NCBI GenBank assembly: GCA_937958675.1
Contig: CALGND010000026.1
Span: 1-64,000 of the forward strand
Direction of reading: 5' to 3'
Length of the DNA stretch: 64,000 nucleotides
Source of the DNA: an uncultured Granulosicoccaceae bacterium
Lineage (GTDB): Bacteria; Pseudomonadota; Gammaproteobacteria; Granulosicoccales; Granulosicoccaceae
In this document: piece by piece, positions 1 through 8,108 of the stretch
Layout of the letters: every line of letters starts with the position of its first letter
Numbering within the stretch: position 1 is the stretch's first letter
Notes under the pieces: generated by a model
What the model was told of the DNA's origin: nothing
Database searches by the model: none
What the model saw: only the letters and a program-made list of their open reading frames with translations
Program-made: the position numbers and the translations under genes

Positions 1-79
1 AGAAAGCGCTTGAGGGATGGCAAAGAATTCGCTATCCTTCGCGGGCTAAGCAACATTAAATTATTTCGGAGTTTCTGTT

Positions 80-304
80 ATGTCCAGAGTTTGTCAGGTC
101 ACGGGCAAGACCCCAATGTCAGGCAACAATGTGTCGCACGCTAAAAACAGGACTCGCCGCCGTTTTTTGCCTAATCTGCACACGCACCGCTTTTGGGTGG
201 CTTCCGAAAACAAATTTATCACCTTAAGAGTGTCTTCTAAAGGCATGCGCATTATCGATAAGAAGGGCATCGATCAAGTGCTAGCTGATATTCGCAAAAG
301 TTAA
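80..304 (+). CDS. rpmB: 50S ribosomal protein L28
   Basis: This 74-residue basic protein is L28 of the large ribosomal subunit. It opens with the family pattern [20 protein letters not shown] and is rich in Arg and Lys ([12 protein letters not shown]), as expected for an rRNA-binding protein, and its length is close to that of other proteobacterial L28 proteins. A Shine-Dalgarno-like CGGAG lies about 7 bases before the ATG. The rpmG start is only 17 bases past its stop, the conserved rpmB-rpmG operon. The 79 bases upstream presumably hold the promoter, but I cannot place it with confidence. Confidence 0.98.
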   Translation: MSRVCQVTGKTPMSGNNVSHAKNRTRRRFLPNLHTHRFWVASENKFITLRVSSKGMRIIDKKGIDQVLADIRKS

Positions 305-321
305 GGGTTAAGGAGAGCATT

Positions 322-477
322 ATGAGAGACAAGATCAAAATGGTTTCGTCAGCGGGTACTGGTCATTTCTACACTACGACCAAGAACAAACGCACCATGA
401 CTGGCAAGCTCGAAATGAAAAAGTTCGACCCAAAAGTACGTAAGCACGTAATGTACAAGGAAGCTAAGATCAAGTAG
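322..477 (+). CDS. rpmG: 50S ribosomal protein L33
   Basis: This 51-residue open reading frame begins [20 protein letters not shown] and ends KEAKIK, the L33 pattern. It is a small basic protein of the large ribosomal subunit. The start ATG at 322 follows a strong AAGGAGAG ribosome-binding site. It is the second gene of the rpmB operon and is followed 25 bases later by an intrinsic terminator. It lacks the paired CXXC zinc ribbon seen in some L33 paralogues, so it is the zinc-independent form. Confidence 0.97.
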   Translation: MRDKIKMVSSAGTGHFYTTTKNKRTMTGKLEMKKFDPKVRKHVMYKEAKIK

Positions 478-502
478 TTGATCTTTTCAAAAAATTCAAA
501 AG

Positions 503-527
503 AACCCGGCTTGCCGGGTTTTTTTTT
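503..527 (+). terminator. Intrinsic terminator of rpmB-rpmG
   Basis: A perfect 8-bp GC-rich stem (AACCCGGC at 503-510 and GCCGGGTT at 513-520) with a two-base loop runs into a stretch of nine T residues (519-527). This is a classic Rho-independent terminator placed 25 bases after the rpmG stop codon. Confidence 0.95.
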
Positions 528-593
528 GCAAACAATGAACGCAGAGTAGTTAACACGGAGTGAGTTAACACAGAGTGCAAAGGGGCCACTGTT

Positions 594-947
594 TTGGACA
601 CTGTATTTGTAAGAGATCTTAGGATAGACACCATTATCGGTATCTATGATCACGAACGCGCTTTGAAGCAAACAATCGTGCTCGACTTTGATATGAGTTT
701 CGATATTACCAAAGCGGCAGCATCTGAAGACATAGCTGATGCGCTTAATTATAAAACGCTCACGGATACCTTGAGAGACTTTGTAGAAGGAAGCGAGTTT
801 TTGTTAATCGAAACCTTAGCTGAACGCATTACCAGCATCATCATCGATGATTTCGGTGTAGCAAAGGTTAAGTTAACACTGCATAAGCCTAACGCACTTT
901 CGGGTACCACCGATGTTGGTGTCATTATCGAACGCACGGCTAAGTAG
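594..947 (+). CDS. folB: Dihydroneopterin aldolase
   Basis: This 117-residue protein is FolB, which cleaves 7,8-dihydroneopterin to 6-hydroxymethyl-dihydropterin and glycolaldehyde in folate synthesis. It starts with a TTG codon preceded by AAGGGG. The family's key residues are visible: Glu21 in GIYDHER, Tyr53 in LNYKTLTD and Lys98 in LHKPNAL. Length matches the bacterial family (about 115-125). The methyltransferase gene begins 12 bases after its stop, so the two are probably co-transcribed. The short leader between the rpmG terminator and the TTG could carry its own promoter. Confidence 0.93.
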   Translation: MDTVFVRDLRIDTIIGIYDHERALKQTIVLDFDMSFDITKAAASEDIADALNYKTLTDTLRDFVEGSEFLLIETLAERITSIIIDDFGVAKVKLTLHKPNALSGTTDVGVIIERTAK

Positions 948-959
948 CGATTTAGACCT

Positions 960-2126
960 ATGTCTACCTCAACGTTGCCAGAACCTGATGATATCGCTCG
1001 CGTTCACAGTGAAAAGCTGCAGTCCTTGATAGCGAGCCGCATTGGTAACGCTTCGATCAGCTTTGCCGACTATATGCAGCAGGCCTTGTACGAGCCGGGC
1101 TTGGGCTATTACATGGCTGGTGCACAAAAATTTGGTGAGGCAGGTGATTTTGTTACTGCACCTGAAATCAGCCCTTTGTTTGGCCAATGCATTGCGCAAT
1201 CATGTCGTTCTCTTTTTGCAGCATTACCCACTAGCATTCTTGAGCTAGGTGCAGGTAGCGGGAAGTTGGCGTCCAGCATAGTAATGGCCCTGTCGGATGT
1301 GACAAACCTTGAGTATCTGATTCTCGAGCCGAGTGCGGAGCTCCAGTTGCGCCAACAACAGAATTTACAAGCCGCTTTATCGGCTGAACAATATGCTGCG
1401 GTTAGTTGGCTAACAGCGTTACCTGAATCCTTTACCGGCATAGTGATAGCCAATGAAGTCATGGATGCCTTGCCTGTAGAGCGTATAAAAGTGGGCGAGG
1501 TGCTTCAACAAGCGCGAGTGGTTTGGAAAAATGGTCAGCTGAGCGAATGCTTTGCAGACGCACCTGATTATTTGCAAGATGATTGGGCGCACGTTCATCA
1601 AGAGCTGAACGTGCCGCTGCCCGATGGTTATCAAACCGAACTGGCGTTGCTTCTTGGCCCGTGGTTAAGCTCGATCGCGGATTCAATTGAGGTAGGCGCG
1701 CTATTGTTAATTGACTATGGCTACCCACGACAAGAGTATTACGCTGACGAACGAGTTAAGGGATCCCTTGCCTGCTACCACCAGCACCGTATGCATGATG
1801 ATGCGTTTTGGTGGCCTGGTTTACAAGACATCACTGCTCATGTGGATTTCACACGGGTTGTAGAGCAGGGAACAAGCAACGGGCTAGAGCTACTGGGCTA
1901 TACCTCGCAAAGCTCATTTTTATTGGATAATGGGCTGATGGGTCATATGCAGCTGGCAAGCGATGTTTGTCAAACTGAAGTAGAGCAGCTGCGCTTAAGT
2001 CAAGCCATAAAAAAATTAACGCTACCTGGAGAAATGGGTGAGCGTTTTCAAGTGATGGCAATGGGCAAGGGGATCGATTGTGAGCCGACTGGGTTTAAGC
2101 TACTAGAGTTGTCACACCGTTTATAA
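960..2126 (+). CDS. SAM-dependent methyltransferase, MidA/NDUFAF7 family (COG1565)
   Basis: This 388-residue protein belongs to the family whose mitochondrial member, NDUFAF7/MidA, methylates an arginine of a complex I subunit. The N-terminal FADYMQQALYEPGLGYYMAG and GDFVTAPEISPLFGQCIA segments are the family signatures. ILELGAGSGKLA is the glycine-rich SAM-binding loop, and GIVIANEVMDALPV follows as the second conserved block. It is soluble with no signal peptide. It lies 12 bases after folB. The bacterial substrate is not established; a complex I role is an inference from the eukaryotic homologue. Confidence 0.9.
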   Translation: MSTSTLPEPDDIARVHSEKLQSLIASRIGNASISFADYMQQALYEPGLGYYMAGAQKFGEAGDFVTAPEISPLFGQCIAQSCRSLFAALPTSILELGAGSGKLASSIVMALSDVTNLEYLILEPSAELQLRQQQNLQAALSAEQYAAVSWLTALPESFTGIVIANEVMDALPVERIKVGEVLQQARVVWKNGQLSECFADAPDYLQDDWAHVHQELNVPLPDGYQTELALLLGPWLSSIADSIEVGALLLIDYGYPRQEYYADERVKGSLACYHQHRMHDDAFWWPGLQDITAHVDFTRVVEQGTSNGLELLGYTSQSSFLLDNGLMGHMQLASDVCQTEVEQLRLSQAIKKLTLPGEMGERFQVMAMGKGIDCEPTGFKLLELSHRL

Positions 2127-2180
2127 TGGCAATATGATGCTGTTTGCTGTTTGCTGGTGCGGTTGGTCTAGCTGGGCTAC

Positions 2181-2567
2181 CTACGGCTTTACCTCGACGG
2201 TGATTGTTTTACCACCTAGGCCATGCACCGAGTCATTTGCTTGAATCGTGACACTTGTGATATCGGCTGGAATGCTCAGTGTGAGCGAGCGAGTAAAGGG
2301 CTGCTCGTTATCATGTGGGTGAGCCAGCTCTCGGCTACCAAGCACAGTCCCATCAGGTGCCAGCACATCCCAGCGGTTTGCGTAGTGGTCCCAGCCAGCG
2401 TCGGCGTGCTTAACGGTGGTGTTAATGCGATACTTGCTATCACCCAGCGCTATTATTTCAACATCAACAACGTCTGCTTCGCCAGCGATAAGGCTTGATA
2501 CAATGAACGCAGACCCAAGGAACATCAGCGTTGTTAGTGGCTTGGCTAGAATGGTCCGTGCTTTCAT
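2181..2567 (-). CDS. Hypothetical exported protein
   Basis: I chose the internal ATG giving MKARTILAKPLTTLMFLGSA because GGGTGA precedes it and a signal peptide begins there; the frame opens 16 codons earlier. The result is 128 residues with a hydrophobic h-region at about 10-28 and likely cleavage near AGEA. The mature part (YRINTTVKHADAGWDHYANRWDVLAPDGTVLGSREL, in two blocks) reads as a small beta-rich domain ending in VTIQANDSVHGLGGK. I recognise no named family. It is divergent from the membrane protein at 2628 and convergent with the methyltransferase gene. Confidence 0.75.
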   Translation of the reverse strand: MKARTILAKPLTTLMFLGSAFIVSSLIAGEADVVDVEIIALGDSKYRINTTVKHADAGWDHYANRWDVLAPDGTVLGSRELAHPHDNEQPFTRSLTLSIPADITSVTIQANDSVHGLGGKTITVEVKP

Positions 2568-2627
2568 GTGTGCGTCACCCGCTATGTTCCAGTAGATTAA
2601 TTGATAGATTAACAATAGATCAACAAA

Positions 2628-2981
2628 ATGGATACTACTTCAGTAATGACCAGCGACGCGAGTACTAGTTCCCGGCCCCCAGTGGCACCAGCGCTACAAT
2701 TTGTACTGCTTTTGACACCCGTTGTGATGAGCTGCTTTTATTTGGTGTACGCCATAACAGGTTGGGTTATAGAGGGGCGAGATAAGCTTAACTGGTCTAT
2801 CGAGGCCGGAGGAGTTGGCTTTTGGACTGGTTTGGGCATCGTGTTGTACAGCCTTTTGGTGCTCTTATATGCTCGTATCAAAGGAGCAGGCAGTAAGCAT
2901 ATATTGGTGTACTCCAGTGTTTTACATATTGTCTTGGCGCTTCTGCTCACGCTTTCAATCTTTATCTCTATTCGAGCGTAA
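2628..2981 (+). CDS. Small hypothetical membrane protein
   Basis: This 117-residue protein has a polar Ser/Thr-rich N-terminus followed by three predicted membrane segments, at about 24-47 (FVLLLTPVVMSCFYLVYAIT), 63-82 (GVGFWTGLGIVLYSLLVLLY) and 92-114 (ILVYSSVLHIVLALLLTLSI). I do not recognise a family. Its ATG is 60 bases from the start of the exported protein on the other strand, so the two may share a divergent promoter region. Confidence 0.65.
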   Translation: MDTTSVMTSDASTSSRPPVAPALQFVLLLTPVVMSCFYLVYAITGWVIEGRDKLNWSIEAGGVGFWTGLGIVLYSLLVLLYARIKGAGSKHILVYSSVLHIVLALLLTLSIFISIRA

Positions 2982-3108
2982 TATGCCACTTAAGGCTTGT
3001 ATCTCTTCATCCGCTAACTAGTTATTCAGTCTGTGGCCCTATTATTAAATGCGCGAACTCCATCACATTACTCTTTTTGATCAATCAGCCACTAGTTAAT
3101 CATCGAAA

Positions 3109-3540
3109 GTGGAATTTAACTTCTCACCAATTGGCTTATTGAAAATCGCTCATCTGAGATTTAAATGGTTGTGGCTGGCCATTGGATTCTCATTGATTGC
3201 TGCGATATTTGTGGGTTCGATCAGCAGCATTCCTGCGGGGATCAAGCAATTTGTGCTGCAAGATAAAGCTGTGCATGTGATTGCCTATGGTTGTTTGATG
3301 GGTTGGTTTGCGCAAATATACAAGCATGATTTAACTCGTCTGATACTGGGTATAGCGTTTATCACAATGGGTATTTTGATCGAGATTTTGCAGTCGATGA
3401 CGCCCACAAGACAGTTCGAACTCCTGGACATGGTTGCAAACAGCTGTGGTGTGATATTGGCCTGGGCGCTGGCGTATACGTGGTTTGGTAGCCTTTTGGC
3501 CAAGTTCGAAAATTTGATTAGTGTTAAGAAATCTGCCTAA
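3109..3540 (+). CDS. VanZ-family membrane protein
   Basis: This 143-residue protein begins with GTG and has four hydrophobic segments. It carries the VanZ-like layout: a first helix, then DKAVHVIAYGCLMGWFA (a DK...H..aY motif), a third helix, and the EILQSMTPTRQFELLDMVANSCG block (E..Q...p.R...D..aN..G). VanZ relatives are small inner-membrane proteins; the founder gives low-level teicoplanin resistance, but most members have no known role. It stands alone, with the next gene more than 100 bases away. Confidence 0.85.
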   Translation: MEFNFSPIGLLKIAHLRFKWLWLAIGFSLIAAIFVGSISSIPAGIKQFVLQDKAVHVIAYGCLMGWFAQIYKHDLTRLILGIAFITMGILIEILQSMTPTRQFELLDMVANSCGVILAWALAYTWFGSLLAKFENLISVKKSA

Positions 3541-3653
3541 TTCAGCGTGGCAGCGGGTAGCTTGGTCGTCAGTTGCGCGAAACCAAGGTTAAAATCGAAC
3601 CATCTCTGCAATTTGTACTCTCAACAGTAGTTGTTTATAACGGTGCTGTCGGT

Positions 3654-4763
3654 ATGCGTAAGATTGTAGGCGTGTTGTTGTGGGTTTATTTTAGCTCCGC
3701 TGCTGCGCAAAGTTATCCGCACTTTCCTAAAGGTGAATTTCCTAAGACGGAATCAACCATTTCGTCAGTGGATTTTTCGGAGATTCTCTCAGGTGGTCCT
3801 CCGCGCGATGGTATTCCGCCCATCGATTCCCCCGAATTTGTTGCCTATGAGCAAGCCGACGAATGGTTGGCGGATCAAGAGCCAGTTATTTTGTTTGAGC
3901 ACAATGGTGCGGCGAAAATTTATCCTTTACAGATACTGATGTTTCATGAAATTGTGAACGATACAGTAGCTGACTTACCAGTCGCAGTAACGTTTTGCCC
4001 ATTGTGTAACGCATCGATTGTTTATGAACGTACGGTAGATGACACAGTGCTCGATTTTGGTACGACCGGTCGTTTACGCAATAGTGATTTGGTTATGTAT
4101 GATCGCCAAACTGAATCATGGTGGCAACAATTTACCGGTGTCGGCATTATTGGCCAGTACACCGACATTAATTTAGTTGAGAGGCCTTCGCAGATCGTCG
4201 CTTATGGTGTAGTGAAAGCAGAATATGACAACGCAATGGTGTTATCCAAAGACACAGGCTTTAGGCGCCCTTATGGGAACAACCCTTATCGCGGTTACGA
4301 CAACATTGATAGTTCGCCTTTCTTGTTTCGTGATGCAACTGATCCAAGGCTACCCCCGATGGAACGTGTGTTGGGCATCCCGGTGGATGGGGGTAACGTA
4401 GTGGTACCTTTCCAACTTTTACGAGATCAAGCGCTGCTTTATCTTGAAGGCACGAAAACGCCGATTGTGGTTATCGCAAATAGCCAAGTTAAATCCGCTT
4501 TGGATAAAGAACAGATTGCTGAATCTAGAGATATCCCATCAGCTGCGGCATTTATGGCAGAGCTGGATGGTGAGATAGTAGAACTAGAGATCGTAGAGGG
4601 CAATATCAAAGATAAGCAAACCGGATCTGTTTGGAATAGCTTTGGGCAAGCAACAAATGGCAAGCTCAAAGGGCAGCGCTTAAAGCAGGTGGATCGAGGC
4701 GTTCATTTTGCCTTTGCTTGGTTAGCTTTTGATCCAGACGCAGTAGTATATAAGCCTCAGTAG
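3654..4763 (+). CDS. DUF3179 domain-containing exported protein
   Basis: The internal ATG at 3654 gives a signal peptide MRKIVGVLLWVYFSSAAAQ; the frame opens further up at a TTG (3573). The mature protein, about 350 residues, matches DUF3179: PPRDGIPPIDSPEF, YPLQILMFHEIVND, the Cys-containing VTFCPLCNAS, DFGTTGRLRNSDLVMYDR, ESWWQQF and later YGNNPYRGYDN are family blocks. Function is unknown; the paired cysteines in CPLC suggest a metal or redox site, which is inference. It is monocistronic and faces a bidirectional hairpin shared with the BON gene. Confidence 0.9.
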   Translation: MRKIVGVLLWVYFSSAAAQSYPHFPKGEFPKTESTISSVDFSEILSGGPPRDGIPPIDSPEFVAYEQADEWLADQEPVILFEHNGAAKIYPLQILMFHEIVNDTVADLPVAVTFCPLCNASIVYERTVDDTVLDFGTTGRLRNSDLVMYDRQTESWWQQFTGVGIIGQYTDINLVERPSQIVAYGVVKAEYDNAMVLSKDTGFRRPYGNNPYRGYDNIDSSPFLFRDATDPRLPPMERVLGIPVDGGNVVVPFQLLRDQALLYLEGTKTPIVVIANSQVKSALDKEQIAESRDIPSAAAFMAELDGEIVELEIVEGNIKDKQTGSVWNSFGQATNGKLKGQRLKQVDRGVHFAFAWLAFDPDAVVYKPQ

Positions 4764-4787
4764 TCCCGCCAAACTATATTACTAGAA

Positions 4788-4819
4788 AGGCCGCAGCCCG
4801 GTTTACCGAGTTGCGGCCT
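4788..4819. terminator. Hairpin between convergent genes, probable bidirectional terminator
   Basis: AGGCCGCA (4788-4795) pairs with TGCGGCCT (4812-4819), and a second short stem (4799-4802 with 4805-4808) sits inside. It lies between the stops of the DUF3179 and BON genes. A short T-rich stretch follows on the minus-strand side, so it fits the BON gene best. Confidence 0.7.
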
Positions 4820-4841
4820 GTGTAGTTGTTACAAACCTTTA

Positions 4842-5105
4842 TTAACGCTTGGTCGATACCAGGCTAATAACCTTATTGACACCCTCGACTTTCAGTGCAG
4901 CTCGGCGCGCTTGATTGACGTCATAACGACTGTCGACAGATCCGATTAGGGTCACTGTATCGCCGTTGACAACACCGTTTATGCTGCCACTGGTAGTGAC
5001 AGAGTTGAGTGTACTATTCAAATCTTGCTTAGAGATCATCGCGGAAGCAGGTGCAGAGGCAACAGCAGCAAGAACAAGGGCAGATGCTAGGATTCGAAGT
5101 TTCAT
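4842..5105 (-). CDS. BON-domain periplasmic protein
   Basis: This 87-residue protein has a signal peptide (MKLRILASALVLAAVASAPASA) followed by a single BON domain: a helix, then GSINGVVNGDTVTLIGSVDSR, then NQARRAALKVEGVNKVISLV, which is the typical transport-associated beta-alpha-beta pattern ending in GV..V.n.l. BON domains in OsmY-like proteins are thought to bind membranes or phospholipids in the periplasm. This is a minimal one-domain version. An AGGAAA-type ribosome-binding site precedes the ATG. Confidence 0.88.
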   Translation of the reverse strand: MKLRILASALVLAAVASAPASAMISKQDLNSTLNSVTTSGSINGVVNGDTVTLIGSVDSRYDVNQARRAALKVEGVNKVISLVSTKR

Positions 5106-5255
5106 AATAATTTCCTTTATATGGTTAAGTTGTTTGTTTAGCGAAGCATTATTGCCTCGCCATGGAAACTATTATCGGGGGCGCTCTTTGCGGGGGTATT
5201 GCGCCCTCTATACAACGGTGTAAGATTGTGTATCTTTATTGATGGGGCTCATGTC

Positions 5256-6236
5256 ATGGAACACATGAAGGCGGCGCTTAATAGGGTTTACGGATCTCCT
5301 GATGTAGTGAGAGTTGAAGCAGTCCCTGTGCCTACACCTGGTGAGCATGAGGTGTTGATCCAAATAAAAGCTGCAACGGTTAACCGCACCGATTGTGGGT
5401 TTCGCAGTGGCACGCCCAGAATCGTTCGTCTATTTAGTGGCCTGTCCAAGCCTAAATGGCCTGTTTTGGGTTGTGAGTTAGCAGGAGAGATTGTAGAGCT
5501 GGGCAACGGCGTAGAAGACTTCACTGTTGGCGATCGTGTCATTGCCTACAAAGACGATGACTATGGTTTTGGTTGCCATGCTCAATACACCGTTATGCCA
5601 ATTACTGGCATGATTGCCAAAGCGCCAGCTCACTTATCGTTTGCACAATGCGCCCCAGCACTAGAGGGTGCTCATTACGCGCTTAACACCATACGAGCGG
5701 CTAATGTAGCAAGCGGCGATAGCGTGCTGGTAAATGGTGCCACCGGTGCAATCGGTTCGGCGTCAGTCCAATTGCTTAAAAAAATGGATGTGCAGATTAC
5801 TGCAGTTTGTGCGACTGAGCATTTAGATACAGTTAAAAAGCTAGGTGCTGATGTTGTTATTGATTACACAGTAGAGGACTTCACTCAGCGGGATCATCAG
5901 TTTAATTTTGTCTTTGATGCCGTGGGGAAGAGCACATACGGAGCCTGTAAAAAAATCATGGCGGCTGATGCTAGTTATATTTCCACTGAGCTTGGCCCCT
6001 ATTGGCAGAATCCAATTTATGCCTTAATGGGGGCTGTTGCGCGATCACGAAAAGTCTTGTTCCCAATCCCTAAAAACCTAAATAGTGATGCACACTATAT
6101 CGCGGGGTTGTTGGAGTCAGGTGCGTTTCTGCCATTGATTGATTCTTCATATTCACTTGAAGACACGAGCGTAGCTTATCGCTTTGTTGAAACCGGTATG
6201 AAAACTGGCAATGTGGTTATCGACATACCGAGTTAA
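5256..6236 (+). CDS. NAD(P)-dependent alcohol dehydrogenase, MDR superfamily
   Basis: With the start at ATG 5256 (GGGG about 10 bases before it; ATG 5265 is also possible) this is about 326 residues. It is a medium-chain dehydrogenase/reductase. The GroES-like N-terminal domain shows PGEHEVLIQIKAATVNRTDC and PVLGCELAGEIVELG, and the Rossmann domain has VLVNGATGAIGSASVQLLK for NAD(P)H. The zinc-binding cysteines of classical alcohol dehydrogenases are not evident, so a quinone-reductase-like or enoyl-reductase-like enzyme is more probable. The substrate is unknown. The DUF3291 gene follows 42 bases on and may be co-transcribed. Confidence 0.85.
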   Translation: MEHMKAALNRVYGSPDVVRVEAVPVPTPGEHEVLIQIKAATVNRTDCGFRSGTPRIVRLFSGLSKPKWPVLGCELAGEIVELGNGVEDFTVGDRVIAYKDDDYGFGCHAQYTVMPITGMIAKAPAHLSFAQCAPALEGAHYALNTIRAANVASGDSVLVNGATGAIGSASVQLLKKMDVQITAVCATEHLDTVKKLGADVVIDYTVEDFTQRDHQFNFVFDAVGKSTYGACKKIMAADASYISTELGPYWQNPIYALMGAVARSRKVLFPIPKNLNSDAHYIAGLLESGAFLPLIDSSYSLEDTSVAYRFVETGMKTGNVVIDIPS

Positions 6237-6278
6237 AGGTATACACTGTTGTCCGATTAAAAAGCTAATGGAAACCAG

Positions 6279-6755
6279 ATGGCTGAGGATAAAACGAACC
6301 ATGCAAACTGGCAGCTGGCTGAGCTTAATCTAGCTTGCCTGCTAGCACCTATTGATTCCCCGCAGTTACAATCTTTTGTAGATCAACTCGACACCATCAA
6401 TGGCTTGGCAGAGCGGTCCCCAGGGTTTGTGTGGCGCTGGATAGATGAGAGCGGCAATCCATCTAATGGTGGTTTTGACGATGATCTAATTGTCAATTTA
6501 TCGGTGTGGGATGATATCGATAGCTTATTTGATTTCACTTACAAAACTGCGCACAGCACGGTGATGCGTGATCGCAAGCAGTGGTTTAAACCAATGGCCG
6601 AGGCAGGTATGGTGTTGTGGTGGGTGCCAGCAGGGCATCGGCCTTCGCCCGAAGAATCTCGCCAACGATTGCAAATGTTGCATAGCTTAGGGCCAACCGC
6701 CAACGCGTTTGCATTCAAGAACCGTTTTGATCCTCCTTCTGAAGTAGTGTTCTAG
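6279..6755 (+). CDS. DUF3291 domain-containing protein
   Basis: This 158-residue soluble protein matches DUF3291. It begins WQLAELNLACLLAPIDSP, continues SPGFVWRWIDESGNP and VNLSVWDDIDSLFDFTYKTAH, and ends with WFKPMAEAGMVLWWVPAGHRPSPEE. The fold resembles the ABM/dimeric ferredoxin-like group (an inference from the W-rich pattern), members of which include small monooxygenases. No function is established. Its stop codon lies inside the first of three direct repeats. Confidence 0.88.
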   Translation: MAEDKTNHANWQLAELNLACLLAPIDSPQLQSFVDQLDTINGLAERSPGFVWRWIDESGNPSNGGFDDDLIVNLSVWDDIDSLFDFTYKTAHSTVMRDRKQWFKPMAEAGMVLWWVPAGHRPSPEESRQRLQMLHSLGPTANAFAFKNRFDPPSEVVF

Positions 6756-6788
6756 AGCAGTCTTCTAGAGCAGTGTTCTAGAGCAGTG
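6750..6788. repeat. Three tandem 13-bp repeats across the DUF3291 stop codon
   Basis: Three consecutive copies of TTCTAGAGCAGT(C/G) occupy 6750-6762, 6763-6775 and 6776-6788. The first contains the TAG stop of the DUF3291 gene and the last ends 14 bases before the stop of chrA on the other strand. The near identity suggests a recent slippage expansion. Confidence 0.95.
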
Positions 6789-6802
6789 TTGAGTTAAGCA
6801 TC

Positions 6803-8098
6803 CTATAGCGCGGGCAACTGCAGTACCAATCCAGAGATTGCTGACATAGCCAATACAAGCATCAGCGACCAATGTAATCGCAATAAGGCAATGGCGCATC
6901 CCACTACCAGCAGCAACACTCGCCAATCCAGGGTTGCCCATTCCGGGATCCACAGCGACAGCGGCCCCATCTTTGTAGCGGTAACCGATGCAAACATAAC
7001 ATGCAGCGCAAACCATACCGACAAGTTTAGTATTACGCCGACAACCGCTGCTGTAATAGCTGACAAGGCTCCCTTAAGCCTGGGTTGAGCGCCTATCCAC
7101 TCGATATAGGGTGCGCCTGCAAATATCCATAAGAAACACGGCACAAAGGTAACCCATAGCGTGATTAACGCTGCGGTAATGCCTAGTGTCATACCACCTT
7201 CACGAAAACCAGCAATAAATCCAACAAATTGGTTTACCAGTATTAAAGGGCCGGGGGTGGTCTCTGCTAAACCCAAGCCATCCATCATCTCGTCCGCTGT
7301 TAGCCAACCAAACTGAACCACAACGTCCTGTGCAAGATAAGCCAACACTGCATAAGCTCCGCCGAAGGTCACCACAGCAAGCTTTGAGAAAAATGTACCG
7401 AGCTTTACCAGAAAGTCTTGGTCACCTAGGGCGTAGAGAAGTACAAAAGGAATAATCCAGATAGCTAGCCAAGTTAATACGGTTTTAACAGTGGCACGCG
7501 CGATATCGGGTTTGACAATCGCTTGAGATGCAGTTTTATCTGATCGGCTGCGAATAAACCCAAATGCAGCAGCTGTGATGACGATTAACGGATACGGTAA
7601 GTTCAAAAAGAAAATACCCACAAACGCCAATGCCGCAATGATCCAATGTTCGGTTTTTACCAATGCGCGTTTAGCCACACGAAGTAGGGCTTCAATTACT
7701 ACTACAATAACAGCGGCTTTGATACCCAGAAACAGTGCATTGATAATACTGATATCGCCGTATACGGAATACACCGCAGCGAGAATCATAATGACGAGTG
7801 CACCGGGTAGTACAAAACTTAAGCCAGCGGCTAAGCCGCCGCGTATTCCATGCATGCGCCAGCCCGCATAGCTTGCCAATTGCATAGCCTCAGGGCCAGG
7901 CAACAACATGCAAAAGTTAAGTGCATTTAGGTACTGCTTTTCGCTTAGCCAGTTTTTCTCTTCAACTACTAGCTTGTGCATTAATGCTATTTGCGCAGCA
8001 GGGCCACCAAATGACAATAATCCGATTTTTATCCACACTCTAAGTGCTGTCAAAAAATCTGGGCGCGGTGATTCGATAGTCTGATCGGAATGTTCCAC
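6803..8098 (-). CDS. chrA: Chromate transporter ChrA (CHR family)
   Basis: This 431-residue polytopic protein is a long-chain CHR transporter that exports chromate. The two homologous halves are visible: FLTALRVWIKIGLLSFGGPAAQIALM with NALNFCMLLPGPEAMQLA and YAGWRMHGIRGGLAAGLSFVLPG in the first, and KLAVVTFGGAYAVLAYL with GLAETTPGPLILVNQFVGF in the second. It lies 10 bases downstream of the ChrB-like gene, with which it forms an operon. The tandem repeats of the DUF3291 gene lie just beyond its stop. Confidence 0.93.
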   Translation of the reverse strand: MEHSDQTIESPRPDFLTALRVWIKIGLLSFGGPAAQIALMHKLVVEEKNWLSEKQYLNALNFCMLLPGPEAMQLASYAGWRMHGIRGGLAAGLSFVLPGALVIMILAAVYSVYGDISIINALFLGIKAAVIVVVIEALLRVAKRALVKTEHWIIAALAFVGIFFLNLPYPLIVITAAAFGFIRSRSDKTASQAIVKPDIARATVKTVLTWLAIWIIPFVLLYALGDQDFLVKLGTFFSKLAVVTFGGAYAVLAYLAQDVVVQFGWLTADEMMDGLGLAETTPGPLILVNQFVGFIAGFREGGMTLGITAALITLWVTFVPCFLWIFAGAPYIEWIGAQPRLKGALSAITAAVVGVILNLSVWFALHVMFASVTATKMGPLSLWIPEWATLDWRVLLLVVGCAIALLRLHWSLMLVLAMSAISGLVLQLPAL

Positions 8099-8108
8099 GG
8101 ACTATGCT

